From Mesorhizobium sp. ZC-5 (GTDB lineage: Bacteria > Pseudomonadota > Alphaproteobacteria > Rhizobiales > Rhizobiaceae), in assembly GCF_025753855.1 (NCBI RefSeq), contig NZ_JAOWPT010000001.1:583770-647769 (forward strand): DNA of 64,000 bases, read 5' to 3'. Positions 44,493 to 54,408 of this stretch are shown here, in pieces (the stretch's first letter is position 1; every line of letters starts with the position of its first letter). Both the position numbers and the translations under genes were made by a program. The notes below the pieces were generated by a model. That model had not been told where the DNA came from. It saw only the letters and a list, made by a program, of their open reading frames with translations, and did not search any database.

Positions 44493-47279
44493 TCATTCAG
44501 CGGCTTCTTGCCGTGCGACAGGCTCGACGCGCGCGGCGCAATATTTGAACTCCGGAATCTTGCCGTAGGGGTCGAGCATCGGGTTGGTGAGCTTATTGGC
44601 CGGGCTTTCATTGAAGCAGAACGGCATGAATACCATGCCTTCGGCTACCTCGCGGTCGGCGCGCAGGATGGCTTCGACCGTTCCGCGGCGCGTCTCGACC
44701 GCAATCATGTCGCCCTGCCGCAGGCCGCGCCGCCGGATCTCATACGGGTTCATCGCTGCGATGCCGTGCGGCTCGATAGCATCGAGCACGCCCGCGCGGC
44801 GCGTCATGGCGCCGGTATGCCAGTGCTCGAGCAGGCGGCCCGTGGTCAGCACAAGCGGGTATTCAGCATCCGGCACCTCGTCGGGCGGTAGAAGGTCGGC
44901 CGCCACGATGCGGCCGCGGCCGTCCGAGGTGGGGAAGCCCGACGAGAAGACAATCTCGTTGCCCGGCGTGTCCGGCCCGTCGGCGGGATAGATCACCGAG
45001 CCCTCACGCTCGATGCGCTCCCAGGAGATATGCTTCAGCGACGGCATGACACCTGCCATCTCGGAATAGACATCCGAGACATGACTGTAATTCCAGCCAA
45101 GGCCGAGCCGATTGGCGAGTTCGACGATCAGCGCCCAATCCTGGCGCGCCTCGCCTGGCAGGTCGAGCGCCGGACGGCCGATCTGTACCTGCCGGTTGGT
45201 GTTGGTATAGCTGCCGGTCTTTTCGGCATGGGCCGACGCCGGCAGCACGACGTCGGCGTGCCATGCCGTCTCGGTGAGGAAGATGTCTTGGACGACGAGA
45301 TGGTCGAGCATGGCGAGCGCAGCACGGGCGTGCGTCTGGTCGGGATCGGACATCGCCGGGTTCTCACCCATGATGTACATGCCCTTGATCTCGCCGTCAT
45401 GGATGGCGTCGATGATCTCGACCACGGTCAGGCCGCGCTTCGGGTCGAGCGTCTGGCCCCAGAAGTTCTCGTAACCGGCGCGGATGTCGACGTTCTCCAC
45501 CGATTTGTAATCGGGGAAGTACATCGGGATGAGGCCCGCGTCGGAGGCGCCTTGCACATTGTTCTGCCCGCGCAGCGGGTGCAAGCCGGTCCCCGGCCGG
45601 CCGATATGGCCGGTGATCAGCGCCAACGCAATCAAGCAGCGCGCATTGTCGGTGCCGTGGGTGTGCTGGGAAATGCCCATGCCCCAGAAGATGATCGAGC
45701 GCTGCGACGTCGCGTAGGTGCGCGCGACCTGGCGCAGCACGGAGGCCTCGATATCGCAGACCTCGGCCATCGCCTCAGGGGAAAAATCCTTGACCTTGGC
45801 TTTCAGCGCCTCGAAGCCCGAGACGTTGGCCTGTATGTACTGCTCGTCGTAGAGTTTCTCCTCGATGATGACGTGGATCATCGCATTCAGCATGGCGACG
45901 TCGCTGCCGGCCTTGAAGCGCAGCGAATGCGTTGCGTGGCGCATCATGTCCTGGCCGCGCGGGTCCATGATGATCAGTTTGGCGCCGCGCTTGGCGGCCT
46001 GCTTGAAGAACGTCGCCGCCACCGGGTGGTTGGTGGTCGGGCGCGCCCCGATGACGATGATGCATTCGGCCTTCAGCGCGTCGTTGAACGGTGCCGAGAC
46101 CGCGCCCGAGCCGACGCCTTCCATCAACGCCGCGACCGAGGAGGCGTGGCAAAGGCGCGTGCAATGGTCGACATTGTTGGTTCCAAAGCCCTGCCGCACC
46201 AGCTTCTGGAACAGGTAGGCCTCTTCGTTGGAGCCTTTGGCGGAGCCAAAGGCAGCCAGAGCCTGCCCGCCGCTGGTATCGAGGATGCGCTTCAGCCCGA
46301 AGGCAGCGCGTTCCAGCGCCTCTTCCCAGCTCGCTTCACGAAACACCGTGAGCGGATCGACGCCGCGCAGATCGAGATCGCCCGCTTTCGGCGCATCGTC
46401 ACGGCGGATCAGCGGCTTGGTCAATCGCTCCGGCGACATTGCGTAGTCGAAGCCGAAACGTCCCTTGACGCAGAGGCGGTTCTCGTTGGCATAACCGTTG
46501 CGGCCATCGACCTGAACGATGCGGTTGTCTTTGACGGCGACACTGGTCTGGCAGCCGACGCCGCAAAAAGGACAAAGCGTGTCGACGACCCTGTCGAACT
46601 CCTGGATGACCCGGGTTTTGCCGGCTTCGTCCATCAGCGACTTTTCGTAAAGCGCACCGGTAGGGCAGGCCTGCACGCATTCGCCGCAGGTGACGCAGGT
46701 GGAAAGCCCCATCGGATCATGCATGTCGAAGACGGGAACCGCATGGTTGCCGCGCTCGGCCATGCCGATGACGTCGTTGACCTGAACCTCACGGCAGGCC
46801 CGCACACAGGCGCCGCAGGTTATGCAGGCATCCAGATTGACGGCGATGGCCGGGTTGGAGACGTCGAACTCCGGTGCCACGCCGTCGGCGAATTTGGAAC
46901 CATAACGATCTCCCGAAATCCCCATCGAACCGGCCCACTGCCAGAACGCCGATTGGTTATCCGGACCGTCATTTGCCGGCCGCATATTGCTGGCGAGAAG
47001 CTCGAACACCATTTCGCGCGATTTTTCGGCGCGCTCGGTATCGGTCTTGACGACCATGCCGGCGGTCGGCTTGCGGATGCAGGAAGCCGCCAGCACACGC
47101 TCGCCTTCGATGTCGACCATGCAGGCGCGGCAGTTGCCGTCGGGCCGGTAGCCCGGCATGTCGACATGGCACAGATGCGGGATCTTCGTGCCTTCGCGCT
47201 TGGCCACCTCCCAGATAGTCTCGCCTTCGGCAGCGGTGACCGATTTTCCGTCCAGGGTGAATGCGATCTGTTTCGTCAT
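44493..47279 (-). CDS. fdsA: NAD-dependent formate dehydrogenase, catalytic (alpha) subunit
   Basis: 928 residues from ATG at 47279 (MTKQIAFTLD). N-terminal NuoG-like [2Fe-2S] domain (HLCHVDMPGY..NCRACMV..ASC), two ferredoxin-type [4Fe-4S] sets (CITCGACVRAC and CVTCGECVQAC), then the Mo/W-bis-MGD enzyme domain with its own cluster (CPFCGVGC, later Cys in RLCVKG). The active-site residue is Cys in RLCHASS, not selenocysteine, with the conserved His after it. It oxidises formate to CO2. fdsB stops one base upstream. No delta subunit follows, unlike the Rhodobacter fdsGBACD operon. Confidence 0.93.
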   Translation of the reverse strand: MTKQIAFTLDGKSVTAAEGETIWEVAKREGTKIPHLCHVDMPGYRPDGNCRACMVDIEGERVLAASCIRKPTAGMVVKTDTERAEKSREMVFELLASNMRPANDGPDNQSAFWQWAGSMGISGDRYGSKFADGVAPEFDVSNPAIAVNLDACITCGACVRACREVQVNDVIGMAERGNHAVPVFDMHDPMGLSTCVTCGECVQACPTGALYEKSLMDEAGKTRVIQEFDRVVDTLCPFCGVGCQTSVAVKDNRIVQVDGRNGYANENRLCVKGRFGFDYAMSPERLTKPLIRRDDAPKAGDLDLRGVDPLTVFREASWEEALERAAFGLKRILDTSGGQALAAFGSAKGSNEEAYLFQKLVRQGFGTNNVDHCTRLCHASSVAALMEGVGSGAVSAPFNDALKAECIIVIGARPTTNHPVAATFFKQAAKRGAKLIIMDPRGQDMMRHATHSLRFKAGSDVAMLNAMIHVIIEEKLYDEQYIQANVSGFEALKAKVKDFSPEAMAEVCDIEASVLRQVARTYATSQRSIIFWGMGISQHTHGTDNARCLIALALITGHIGRPGTGLHPLRGQNNVQGASDAGLIPMYFPDYKSVENVDIRAGYENFWGQTLDPKRGLTVVEIIDAIHDGEIKGMYIMGENPAMSDPDQTHARAALAMLDHLVVQDIFLTETAWHADVVLPASAHAEKTGSYTNTNRQVQIGRPALDLPGEARQDWALIVELANRLGLGWNYSHVSDVYSEMAGVMPSLKHISWERIEREGSVIYPADGPDTPGNEIVFSSGFPTSDGRGRIVAADLLPPDEVPDAEYPLVLTTGRLLEHWHTGAMTRRAGVLDAIEPHGIAAMNPYEIRRRGLRQGDMIAVETRRGTVEAILRADREVAEGMVFMPFCFNESPANKLTNPMLDPYGKIPEFKYCAARVEPVARQEAAE

Positions 47280-47280
47280 C

Positions 47281-48954
47281 TCAAAGATCATCCCGGAAAT
47301 GCGTCAGCAGGTGGTTTACTGGATTGGGCGCAGCCTGGCCAAGTCCGCAAATGGACGCGTCACGCATGACCATTTCAAGGTCGCGTATCGCGGTGTCGTC
47401 GGAAGGGCCCCGCTTCCTGAGCAAGGTCACCATTTTTTCAGTCCCTTCGCGGCAAGGTGTGCACTGGCCGCAACTCTCATGCTTGAAGAACTTCAGCAGG
47501 TTGACGGTCACGTCCTTTATGCTGTCGGCCTGCGAGAACACGACGATCGCATGGGAACCGACGAAAGCGCCTTGCCTGGCGAGCTCGCCGCCGAAATCGA
47601 GTTCGATGTCGCCCATCGAGGCCGGCAGTATGCCACCCGAGGCGCCGCCCGGCAAATAAGCCTTGAACTCGTGGCCTTCGGCCATGCCGCCGCAATAGTC
47701 GTCGATCAGTTCGCGCACCGTGACGCCGGCCGGCGCCAGCTTGACGCCCGGGTTTTTCACCCGGCCGGAAACAGACCAGGACCTGATCCCGGGATGGCCG
47801 GGCTTGCCCTGCGCCGCGAACCACTCGGCGCCCTGCTCGACGATGTCGCGGATCCACCACAGCGTCTCGACATTGTGGTTGAGCGTCGGACGGCCGAACA
47901 GGCCGACTTCGGCAATGTAGGGGGGCCGATGCCGTGGCAGGCCGCGCTTGCCTTCGATGCTCTCCAGCATCGCGCTTTCCTCGCCGCAGATATAGGCGCC
48001 GGCGCCGCGCCGCAACTCGATGAAGCCGGGTTTTACAATGCCTGCCGTCTCGAGGGCCGCGATCTCGGTGCGCAAAATGGCGAGCACAGCCGGGTACTCG
48101 TCCCGCATATAGTAATAGATGCGCTCCGCCTCGACGGCATGAGCGGCGATCAACGCGCCCTCGAAGGTCCGGTGTGGGTCCTTCTCGAGGTAAATGCGGT
48201 CCTTGAACGTGCCGGGCTCGCCTTCGTCGCCATTGATCGACATCAACCGCGGGCCTGGATAGGAGCGGACAAAGCCCCATTTCTTGCCGGCCGGGAAGCC
48301 GGCGCCGCCGAGGCCTCGCAGGCCTGCTTCCTGCATCGTTTCCATGATGGCCTCGACGCCCAGCGCGCCGTCACGCACCTTCTGCAGCGTTTGATAGCCC
48401 CCGGCAGCGCGATAGGCCGCCAAGCCGATATAATCGGGCACAACGACCTTGGTCTTGCCTTCGCGGGCCATATCCAGCAGGCCCTTGCTGCTGGCGTGAT
48501 CGACTTCGCGATCGCCGATGCGCGCGGCAGGCGCGCCAGCGCAGCGGCCCATGCAGGGCGCGCGCACGACGCGAATTGCTTGCGGATCGGCGCTGGCCGA
48601 AAGCTCAGCGAATACATCCTCGGCGCCCGCCAACGCGCAGCTTATCGAATCGCAGACCCGGATCGTCAGCGGCGCGGGTTTCGCCTCGCCTTCCTTGACC
48701 ACATCGAAATGGTCGTAGAACGTTGCAACTTCATAAACTTCGGCCTGCGCCAGCCGCATCTCCTCGGCAAGGGCGCGCAGATGGGCAGCCGACAGGCATC
48801 CGTAGCGATCTTGGATCAGATGCAGGAACTCGATCAGCAGGTCGCGATGCCGGGCGCGGGTGCCCAGAAGTTCGCGGACCTCGGCGAGCGCGCCATCGTC
48901 GAGCGCCCGTCCTTTCGGTCCGCGATCGCGTGCTTGCCGTCCCTGCATCGTCAT
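47281..48954 (-). CDS. fdsB: Formate dehydrogenase NAD-binding subunit, NuoE-NuoF fusion
   Basis: 557 residues from ATG at 48954, which has GGAGGAG upstream. Residues about 30-150 are NuoE-like (24 kDa) with the [2Fe-2S] Cys in CDSISCALAG and CMGRCAGAP. Residues about 175-557 are NuoF-like (51 kDa) with GLRGLGGAGFPAGKKW for NADH/FMN and the [4Fe-4S] motif SCGQCTPCREG. It passes electrons from the catalytic subunit to NAD+. In Fds enzymes these domains are often separate (FdsG and FdsB); here they are one chain. A TGGTAT..ATACCA inverted repeat lies 69 bases before the start. Confidence 0.93.
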   Translation of the reverse strand: MTMQGRQARDRGPKGRALDDGALAEVRELLGTRARHRDLLIEFLHLIQDRYGCLSAAHLRALAEEMRLAQAEVYEVATFYDHFDVVKEGEAKPAPLTIRVCDSISCALAGAEDVFAELSASADPQAIRVVRAPCMGRCAGAPAARIGDREVDHASSKGLLDMAREGKTKVVVPDYIGLAAYRAAGGYQTLQKVRDGALGVEAIMETMQEAGLRGLGGAGFPAGKKWGFVRSYPGPRLMSINGDEGEPGTFKDRIYLEKDPHRTFEGALIAAHAVEAERIYYYMRDEYPAVLAILRTEIAALETAGIVKPGFIELRRGAGAYICGEESAMLESIEGKRGLPRHRPPYIAEVGLFGRPTLNHNVETLWWIRDIVEQGAEWFAAQGKPGHPGIRSWSVSGRVKNPGVKLAPAGVTVRELIDDYCGGMAEGHEFKAYLPGGASGGILPASMGDIELDFGGELARQGAFVGSHAIVVFSQADSIKDVTVNLLKFFKHESCGQCTPCREGTEKMVTLLRKRGPSDDTAIRDLEMVMRDASICGLGQAAPNPVNHLLTHFRDDL

Positions 48955-49022
48955 ACGATCTCCTCCAAGGCTGAGCGCCCTCTGTTGAAGACGGTACCAG
49001 CCGCCGTGGGTATGCTGTTTCT

Positions 49023-49039
49023 TGGTATTACATATACCA
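49023..49039. promoter_or_regulatory. Inverted repeat upstream of fdsBA, possible GntR-type operator
   Basis: TGGTAT, five bases, ATACCA (49023-49028 and 49034-49039). The half-sites resemble FCD GntR operators. It sits in the tusA-fdsB gap. No regulator gene is adjacent. Confidence 0.5.
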
Positions 49040-49135
49040 GAGATTTGTAAACAGTTGAGCCATTGCGGTTGGGCCAGATTTAACAGACCAGCTCGGCGCG
49101 GCGGCACCGATAAACGCCCTGATTTGTCGCAACGC

Positions 49136-49375
49136 TTACACCGCCACCGCTTCGGCTTTTATGATCAGGAAGATGATCTGGTCGCCGTTGCGGTCGATGG
49201 TCTCGAGGCGGTCACCCGTTTCGTTGACCAGATTGGGGATGTCGATTGCCGCCAACGGGTCGGTACAACGGACCTCAAGGCGCTCACCCGGACCTATACT
49301 CCTGAGCGCCTTGCGGGTCTTCAGCGCCGGCAGCGGGCATTTCAACCCGGTCAGATCGAGCTGTCGCAACGTCAT
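49136..49375 (-). CDS. tusA: TusA family sulfurtransferase
   Basis: 79 residues from ATG at 49375 (MTLRQLDLTG). The signature GLKCPLPALKTRKAL places the active Cys at residue 13 in the Cys-Pro-x-Pro motif. TusA-like proteins carry persulfide sulfur; some deliver it for molybdenum cofactor and tRNA modification. Between moeA and fdsBA on the same strand, it may supply sulfur for formate dehydrogenase activation by FdhD; this is inferred from position. Upstream open extension (17 codons) was not used. Confidence 0.9.
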   Translation of the reverse strand: MTLRQLDLTGLKCPLPALKTRKALRSIGPGERLEVRCTDPLAAIDIPNLVNETGDRLETIDRNGDQIIFLIIKAEAVAV

Positions 49376-49503
49376 GCCCGGACGATGACGGAGCTCCCAC
49401 CTGTCGTCAATGGCGACAGGGGCCATTGAGCCCTTGGTCGGAGCGGCTCATCGTCACACCGGTTTTGGGTATGCAGACGCCACATGCGACGCTGTCTGGT
49501 TCT

Positions 49504-50760
49504 TCAATTGAGATCTGAATAGGCGAGGAACTGCACCGTCTGTCCCGGCTTCACCTGGATTACGTCCTCTCCAAGTTCGACCAGACCATCGGTCTCCACC
49601 AGCGACGACAACAGGCCCGCGCCCTCGCGCGGAAACTTGACGGCTTCATATGAACCGTCCTCCCTCCGGCGCAGGCTGACCCTCGCATATTCGCGCCGCC
49701 CTGCCTTCTTGCGGTAGGAAAAGGCGGCGCGCACAGGCCGCGAAACCGGCGGTTTCTGCCGCGCTCCAGCCAGCGCAAGGATCGCGGCGCGCGCTATATG
49801 GGCAAAGGTGACGAAGCTTGCCACCGGATTTCCAGGCAACCCAACGAAGGCCGTTCCCCTGATCACGCCCATCGCGACCGGCCGGCCGGGCTTTATGGCA
49901 ACACGCCAAAACACCAGCGTGCCGACGCTTTCGACGGCCGTCTTGACGTAGTCGGCTTCACCGGTCGAGACCCCGCCAGACGCCAAGATCAGATCATGCC
50001 TCAAGGCAGCCTGGCCCAATACCCCGGCAATCAGGTCGCTATCATCTTTAAGGATGCCTAAATCGGTGATCTCGCAACCCAGCCTCGCGACCATGGCCAT
50101 CAGCATGAATCGGTTGGAATCGAAAAGTTGTGCCGGCCCGCGAACATTTCCCGGCGCGACGATCTCGTCTCCGGTCGAGAAAATAGCGACGCGAATTCTT
50201 CGCCTTACTTCGACTTGCGTCATACCAAGAGCAGCCACCAGCGCGACATCCTGCGGGCGCATGCGCTGACCGGCCTTCAGGACCACCATGCCTGCTCCGA
50301 CATCCTCACCGGCGGGTCGCACATTGGCGCCTCTTTTCAGGCCGGTCGGAAGAACGACGAAGCCGGCTTCGTCAACACGCACGTCTTCCTGCATGTAGAC
50401 GGTGTCCACCCCCTCGGGTAGAGGAGCGCCGGTGAAGACGCGTATGGCTTGTCCGGGGGCAACGGGCACATCCGACGCCATCCCGGCCTGGATCCTGTCG
50501 ACCACGGGGAAAACCTTCTCCACGGTTTCCGGCACGTCGTCTCCGCTCAAGGCATAGCCGTCGACGGCCGAGTTGGTGAAGGGGGGCAGCGGCAGTGGCG
50601 CCACCAAATCCTTGGCCAGGATACGCCCGTCGGCAATGGCCAGCGGCACGATTTCGCTCTCCTCGACCACGCTGAGCTGCGAGGCGATGAGTGCAGCGGT
50701 GTCGTCGAGCGACCGCATCGGGCCGCCGAAAGCAAAGCAGTCGTCTGAAAGTTGCGCCAT
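49504..50760 (-). CDS. moeA: Molybdopterin molybdenumtransferase MoeA
   Basis: 418 residues, normal MoeA length. Features: NSAVDGYAL (about residues 63-71, metal-site Asp), FTGAPLP, RPAGEDV (about 148-154), FSTGDEIV (about 193-200, conserved Asp) and SGGVSTGEADYVK (about 260-272), GLPGNPVAS (about 320). MoeA inserts molybdate into adenylated molybdopterin. It is the apparently complete copy of three MoeA-like genes in this locus. It is divergent from fdhD with a 176-bp shared spacer. Confidence 0.93.
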   Translation of the reverse strand: MAQLSDDCFAFGGPMRSLDDTAALIASQLSVVEESEIVPLAIADGRILAKDLVAPLPLPPFTNSAVDGYALSGDDVPETVEKVFPVVDRIQAGMASDVPVAPGQAIRVFTGAPLPEGVDTVYMQEDVRVDEAGFVVLPTGLKRGANVRPAGEDVGAGMVVLKAGQRMRPQDVALVAALGMTQVEVRRRIRVAIFSTGDEIVAPGNVRGPAQLFDSNRFMLMAMVARLGCEITDLGILKDDSDLIAGVLGQAALRHDLILASGGVSTGEADYVKTAVESVGTLVFWRVAIKPGRPVAMGVIRGTAFVGLPGNPVASFVTFAHIARAAILALAGARQKPPVSRPVRAAFSYRKKAGRREYARVSLRRREDGSYEAVKFPREGAGLLSSLVETDGLVELGEDVIQVKPGQTVQFLAYSDLN

Positions 50761-50936
50761 TGAGCCTTAAGTCTCTATGGATGTTGCCGAAGGTTAGCAT
50801 CATCCAGCAAACCGCCCCGTTGCGGCTGGCAATTTTGTCGAACGGCCCTGGTTTGAACAGGCTATATAGCAGACGTCAAGCCGAGGGTTGCGCATCCGTC
50901 CCGGCCCCGCAAGATTGTAATTTTCAAGAGATCGCA

Positions 50937-51830
50937 ATGCACCAGATGAAAAAACGATCAGAGCCTGACATCATCATGCCGAACCCAGATGATGTCCGGC
51001 TGACACAGCAGGTCAGCGGCGTCGACCACACGGGCGCCGCTATCCGGGTCCGGGTTCCAGTTGAACGTCCACTGACGCTCTATCTGAATGCCCAGGAGAT
51101 CGTCACCATGATGACGATCGCCGACTATCCCGAATATCTGGCGCTGGGGTACCTGCTCAACCAGAACATGCTCAAATCCGACGACGTGGTCACAGGGGTT
51201 GAATATGACGACGACCTGCAGGTCGTTGTCGTTCGCACCGAGCGCAATACGAACTACGAACAGAAACTCAAGAAACGGACGCAGACGTCGGGCTGTGCCC
51301 AGGGAACCGCGTTCGGCGATCTTCTTGAGGCGCTCGAAAATGCAGCTCTGCCCGCGGCCGAATTGCACACGACCTGGCTCTACCAGATGACCCGTGCCAT
51401 CAACATGATGCCGTCGCTTTATCTTGAGGCAGGGGCAATCCATGGCTGCGTGCTTTGCAAGGAGGGCACCCCTATCTGCTATATGGAGGACGTCGGACGC
51501 CACAATGCCGTCGACAAGATCGCTGGCTGGATGTACCGCCACGGCGTCGATGCAGGCGACAAAATCCTGTACACGACCGGCAGGCTGACCTCTGAAATGA
51601 CGATAAAAACGGTCCGAATGGGCATTCCGATCCTCGTCTCCCGCTCGGGGTTCACCGCCTGGGGCGTGGATTTGGCGCGTCAGGCAGGCTTGACGCTCGT
51701 CGGACGCGCGCGCGGCAAGAGGTTCGCCGTATTGTCGGGCCAGGACCGGATCGTCTTCGACCAGGATCTCGCCTCCATCGATGAGGAAGCGCCCCATCAT
51801 AGACGAAAGGGGGCGGCCGATGTCGAATGA
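50937..51830 (+). CDS. fdhD: Formate dehydrogenase sulfurtransferase/accessory protein FdhD
   Basis: 297 residues from ATG at 50937, AAGAG upstream. FdhD transfers sulfur from a cysteine desulfurase to the formate dehydrogenase cofactor. Key pieces are the Cys loop TSGCAQGT (about residues 119-126), the HGCVLC segment (about 168-173), [13 protein letters not shown] (about 183-195) and [16 protein letters not shown]. coli FdhD has two Cys (C-x-x-C) in the loop; only the first is kept here. It overlaps mobA by 11 bases. Confidence 0.95.
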   Translation: MHQMKKRSEPDIIMPNPDDVRLTQQVSGVDHTGAAIRVRVPVERPLTLYLNAQEIVTMMTIADYPEYLALGYLLNQNMLKSDDVVTGVEYDDDLQVVVVRTERNTNYEQKLKKRTQTSGCAQGTAFGDLLEALENAALPAAELHTTWLYQMTRAINMMPSLYLEAGAIHGCVLCKEGTPICYMEDVGRHNAVDKIAGWMYRHGVDAGDKILYTTGRLTSEMTIKTVRMGIPILVSRSGFTAWGVDLARQAGLTLVGRARGKRFAVLSGQDRIVFDQDLASIDEEAPHHRRKGAADVE

Positions 51831-52449
51831 GACGGTGGCGACCCTAGGCGTCGTTCTGGCCGGAGGACTCGCCCGACGCATGGGCGGGGGCGACAAATCA
51901 ATGCGTCGGATCGATGGCCTCACCATCCTCGATCACATCTTTGCCCGGTTAAGCCCGCAATGCGATGGTGTTGTGCTGAACGCCAATGGCGATCCCGCCC
52001 GCTTTGCCCGTTTTCGCCCTCAAGTCGTCGCCGATACGGTCGAGGGCAATCCGGGACCGCTGGCCGGCGTGCTTGCGGGCCTCGACTGGACGGCGGCAAA
52101 CAGGCCCAATGTCGAATGGGTCGTCAGCGTCGCCTCGGATTGTCCATTCTTGCCTCGTGATCTCGTTCAACGTCTGCATCGGGCACGCCTGGCCAAAGAT
52201 GCGGATCTGGCGGTGGCAACGTCGGCGCGTCGGAGGCATCCTGTCATCGGGCTCTGGCGAGTGGCAATGCGCGATGAGCTACGCCATGCGCTCGTCGCAG
52301 AGGGCATTCACAAGATCGACCGATGGACTGCTCGCTATCGCGTTGCCACCGCGTCTTGGTCAGTCAAGCCCGTGGATCCATTCTTCAACGTCAACACGAC
52401 CGATGATCTTGCCGAAGCCGAACAGCTTGCCTGGCGTCTTGCCGATTAG
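51820..52449 (+). CDS. mobA: Molybdenum cofactor guanylyltransferase MobA
   Basis: 209 residues from ATG at 51820 ([10 protein letters not shown]). The nucleotide-binding start is [14 protein letters not shown] (about residues 14-27); NGDPARF and VASDCPFLP (about 102-110, metal Asp) follow, and the C-terminal FNVNTTDDL is typical. It adds GMP to Mo-molybdopterin to form MGD, the cofactor of formate dehydrogenase. It overlaps fdhD at its 5' end and shares 4 bases with the convergent moeA-PBP gene at its 3' end. Confidence 0.95.
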   Translation: MSNETVATLGVVLAGGLARRMGGGDKSMRRIDGLTILDHIFARLSPQCDGVVLNANGDPARFARFRPQVVADTVEGNPGPLAGVLAGLDWTAANRPNVEWVVSVASDCPFLPRDLVQRLHRARLAKDADLAVATSARRRHPVIGLWRVAMRDELRHALVAEGIHKIDRWTARYRVATASWSVKPVDPFFNVNTTDDLAEAEQLAWRLAD

Positions 52450-54398
52450 TCAGGCAGGTGGCTAAACCCCAAAAGTTTCAGCGCCTCGTGGATTTCGGGC
52501 GAAACGAGCGCGGCAAGGAAAGCCTGTGTTGCTGGGCGTGCCTTGCGGTCCGAGACCAGAGCGAAATCATAATGCTCTTCCGTCAGTGGAATGAAGCCTA
52601 GCGCAGCCGAGCGCGCAACCGGCGCAATGGTGATGCCCCAGTCGGCGCGACCTTGGGCCACCGCAGCCGCGACAGCATTGTGCGAGCGGGGTTGGTTCCA
52701 GTAACCCTCGGGGCGCGCCGGACCCAAAAGTTGATCGACAAGGATGCGCGTTCCTGAGCCTTGGTTGCGGTTGACCATAATGCAATCGAGATCGGCAAGC
52801 GCGGCGCGCAGCGCCTCGTCAGCACTGCTCTCCTGGAAGCGCACGTCGCCCTGGCGGTAAACGATCCCCTGCATGCGCCGCCAGCCCTCCACCAGTTCAA
52901 GGTCGTCGCTCAGGAAAGGCGCATTGTAGCTTTCGGTCTGAGTGTCGAAGAGGTGAATCGGAGCAATATCGCATTCACCTCGCTTGGCGGCGGCCAAGCC
53001 ACCCAGGCTTCCGATCACGATCGAGCGTACCGTCAGTCCGTCGCGAAACAGCTTGCTCACGACCAGATCGAGACCGGTGCAGTTGCTTCCGATCACGACG
53101 AGATCTGGAACACGGATGTGCGGCGCAAACAACGTCACCGGTGTTTCGATACCAGCCGGCAAGTGGTCGGCCAAAGCCTCGATACGGACGAAACCGTCCG
53201 CCTGGGCAAAAGACGTGATTGCCCCCGAGCCCTTGCCCGTGGGATAGGCGACCAGCCCCTGTTCACCCTGGACGAGCGACACCATGGCAAATTCCGTGCG
53301 GCCGAGTTCGGAGGGAATGCGCAACGGAATTTTTGCCGCGACCTTCGCTTCGGTGCGCGGCGGCAAGCCTGCCATGCGGCGCAGCACGGGTACGACCATA
53401 TCGTGAAACGTGAACATGGCCGATGTCGGAAATCCCGGCAGGATCACGACCGGCTTGCCGTCGCAGACGGCGAGGCAAAGCGGCTTTCCCGGTTTCAGCG
53501 CCACGCCGTGGGCGACGATGCCGGGCTCGCCGAGACGGTTGACGATGCGATGGCTGACGTCACCTGCACCTTTCGACGTCCCGCCCGACAGGATCAGCAC
53601 GTCATGCGTGGCAAGCGCTTCACGCATGGCTGCCTCCAACAGGGCTTCGTTATCGCCAACCGCACCAAGAAACGTCGCCACGCCGCCATTTTCGGTCACC
53701 GCTGCGCTAACAATGGCGCCGTTGGCATCGAAGATCGCAGCGGGCCGCAGGGGTTGTCCAGGTTGGACCAGTTCGTCGCCGGTCGACAGAACCGCCACGC
53801 GCAGCTTGCGCGCGACTGTCACCCGCGCAATTCCGCAAGCCGCAAGCATGCCGACTTCTCCGGAGCCGATCACCATTCCGGCGCGCAGCACCACCTCACC
53901 GCGGGCGATGTCGGATCCGGCATGCGAGACGAACTGGCCAGGCGTGGCGCCGCGCCTGACCGCGATGGCCCCATCTTGCGTCGGCTGCGTGTGCTCCACC
54001 ATGACGATGGCATTGGCGCCACGAGGTACAGGGCCGCCCGTCGAGATGGGCGTTGCGGTACCGGCTTGAACCTGCAACCGCGGGGCGACGCCGCAGGCTA
54101 TCGTTTCGTCATTGACCAGAAGCCGGGCAGGAAGCGCTTCCGATGCGCTGTCAAGATCGGCGGCGCGCACGGCAAAACCATCGACGTTGGAACGGTCGAA
54201 GGGCGGCACGTCGGTGGGTGCTGTGACGTCGATAGCAAGCGCCAAGCCCAGCGCATCCGCCAGCTTTCGTTCTTCGGTCGGGATCGATCGCGGAAACAGC
54301 GCCGTTTCGAAACGGGCCAGCGCCTCATCGCGCGACAAGACGGTCAGGAACTGCTCCTGGCCGGTATCCATGCGCGGGGAAATTGGAGTTCTGATCAT
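52446..54398 (-). CDS. MoeA-like protein fused to a periplasmic-binding-protein-like (COG1910-type) domain
   Basis: 650 residues from ATG at 54398, ten bases past the preceding gene. Residues about 1-430 are Moe[29 protein letters not shown] (metal Asp kept), [11 protein letters not shown] and ILPGFPTSA. Residues about 435-645 form a cytoplasmic PBP-like domain with [17 protein letters not shown], a segment echoed in the regulator at 57952. This fusion is a known architecture, thought to sense or handle pterin or metal. Part of the tupBCA operon. Confidence 0.9.
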   Translation of the reverse strand: MIRTPISPRMDTGQEQFLTVLSRDEALARFETALFPRSIPTEERKLADALGLALAIDVTAPTDVPPFDRSNVDGFAVRAADLDSASEALPARLLVNDETIACGVAPRLQVQAGTATPISTGGPVPRGANAIVMVEHTQPTQDGAIAVRRGATPGQFVSHAGSDIARGEVVLRAGMVIGSGEVGMLAACGIARVTVARKLRVAVLSTGDELVQPGQPLRPAAIFDANGAIVSAAVTENGGVATFLGAVGDNEALLEAAMREALATHDVLILSGGTSKGAGDVSHRIVNRLGEPGIVAHGVALKPGKPLCLAVCDGKPVVILPGFPTSAMFTFHDMVVPVLRRMAGLPPRTEAKVAAKIPLRIPSELGRTEFAMVSLVQGEQGLVAYPTGKGSGAITSFAQADGFVRIEALADHLPAGIETPVTLFAPHIRVPDLVVIGSNCTGLDLVVSKLFRDGLTVRSIVIGSLGGLAAAKRGECDIAPIHLFDTQTESYNAPFLSDDLELVEGWRRMQGIVYRQGDVRFQESSADEALRAALADLDCIMVNRNQGSGTRILVDQLLGPARPEGYWNQPRSHNAVAAAVAQGRADWGITIAPVARSAALGFIPLTEEHYDFALVSDRKARPATQAFLAALVSPEIHEALKLLGFSHLPD

Positions 54399-54408
54399 TC
54401 CGACTGGC

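Noticed and set aside
44339-44611. Candidate delta subunit (fdsD) after fdsA
   Set aside because: The frame starts inside fdsA in another phase and does not resemble FdsD proteins. A short ATG frame right after the fdsA stop also shows no resemblance.
45030-47369. 779-residue open frame on the plus strand
   Set aside because: Antisense to fdsA, whose cluster and active-site motifs are certain. The same applies to 47158-49050 opposite fdsB and 2327-4507 opposite tkt.
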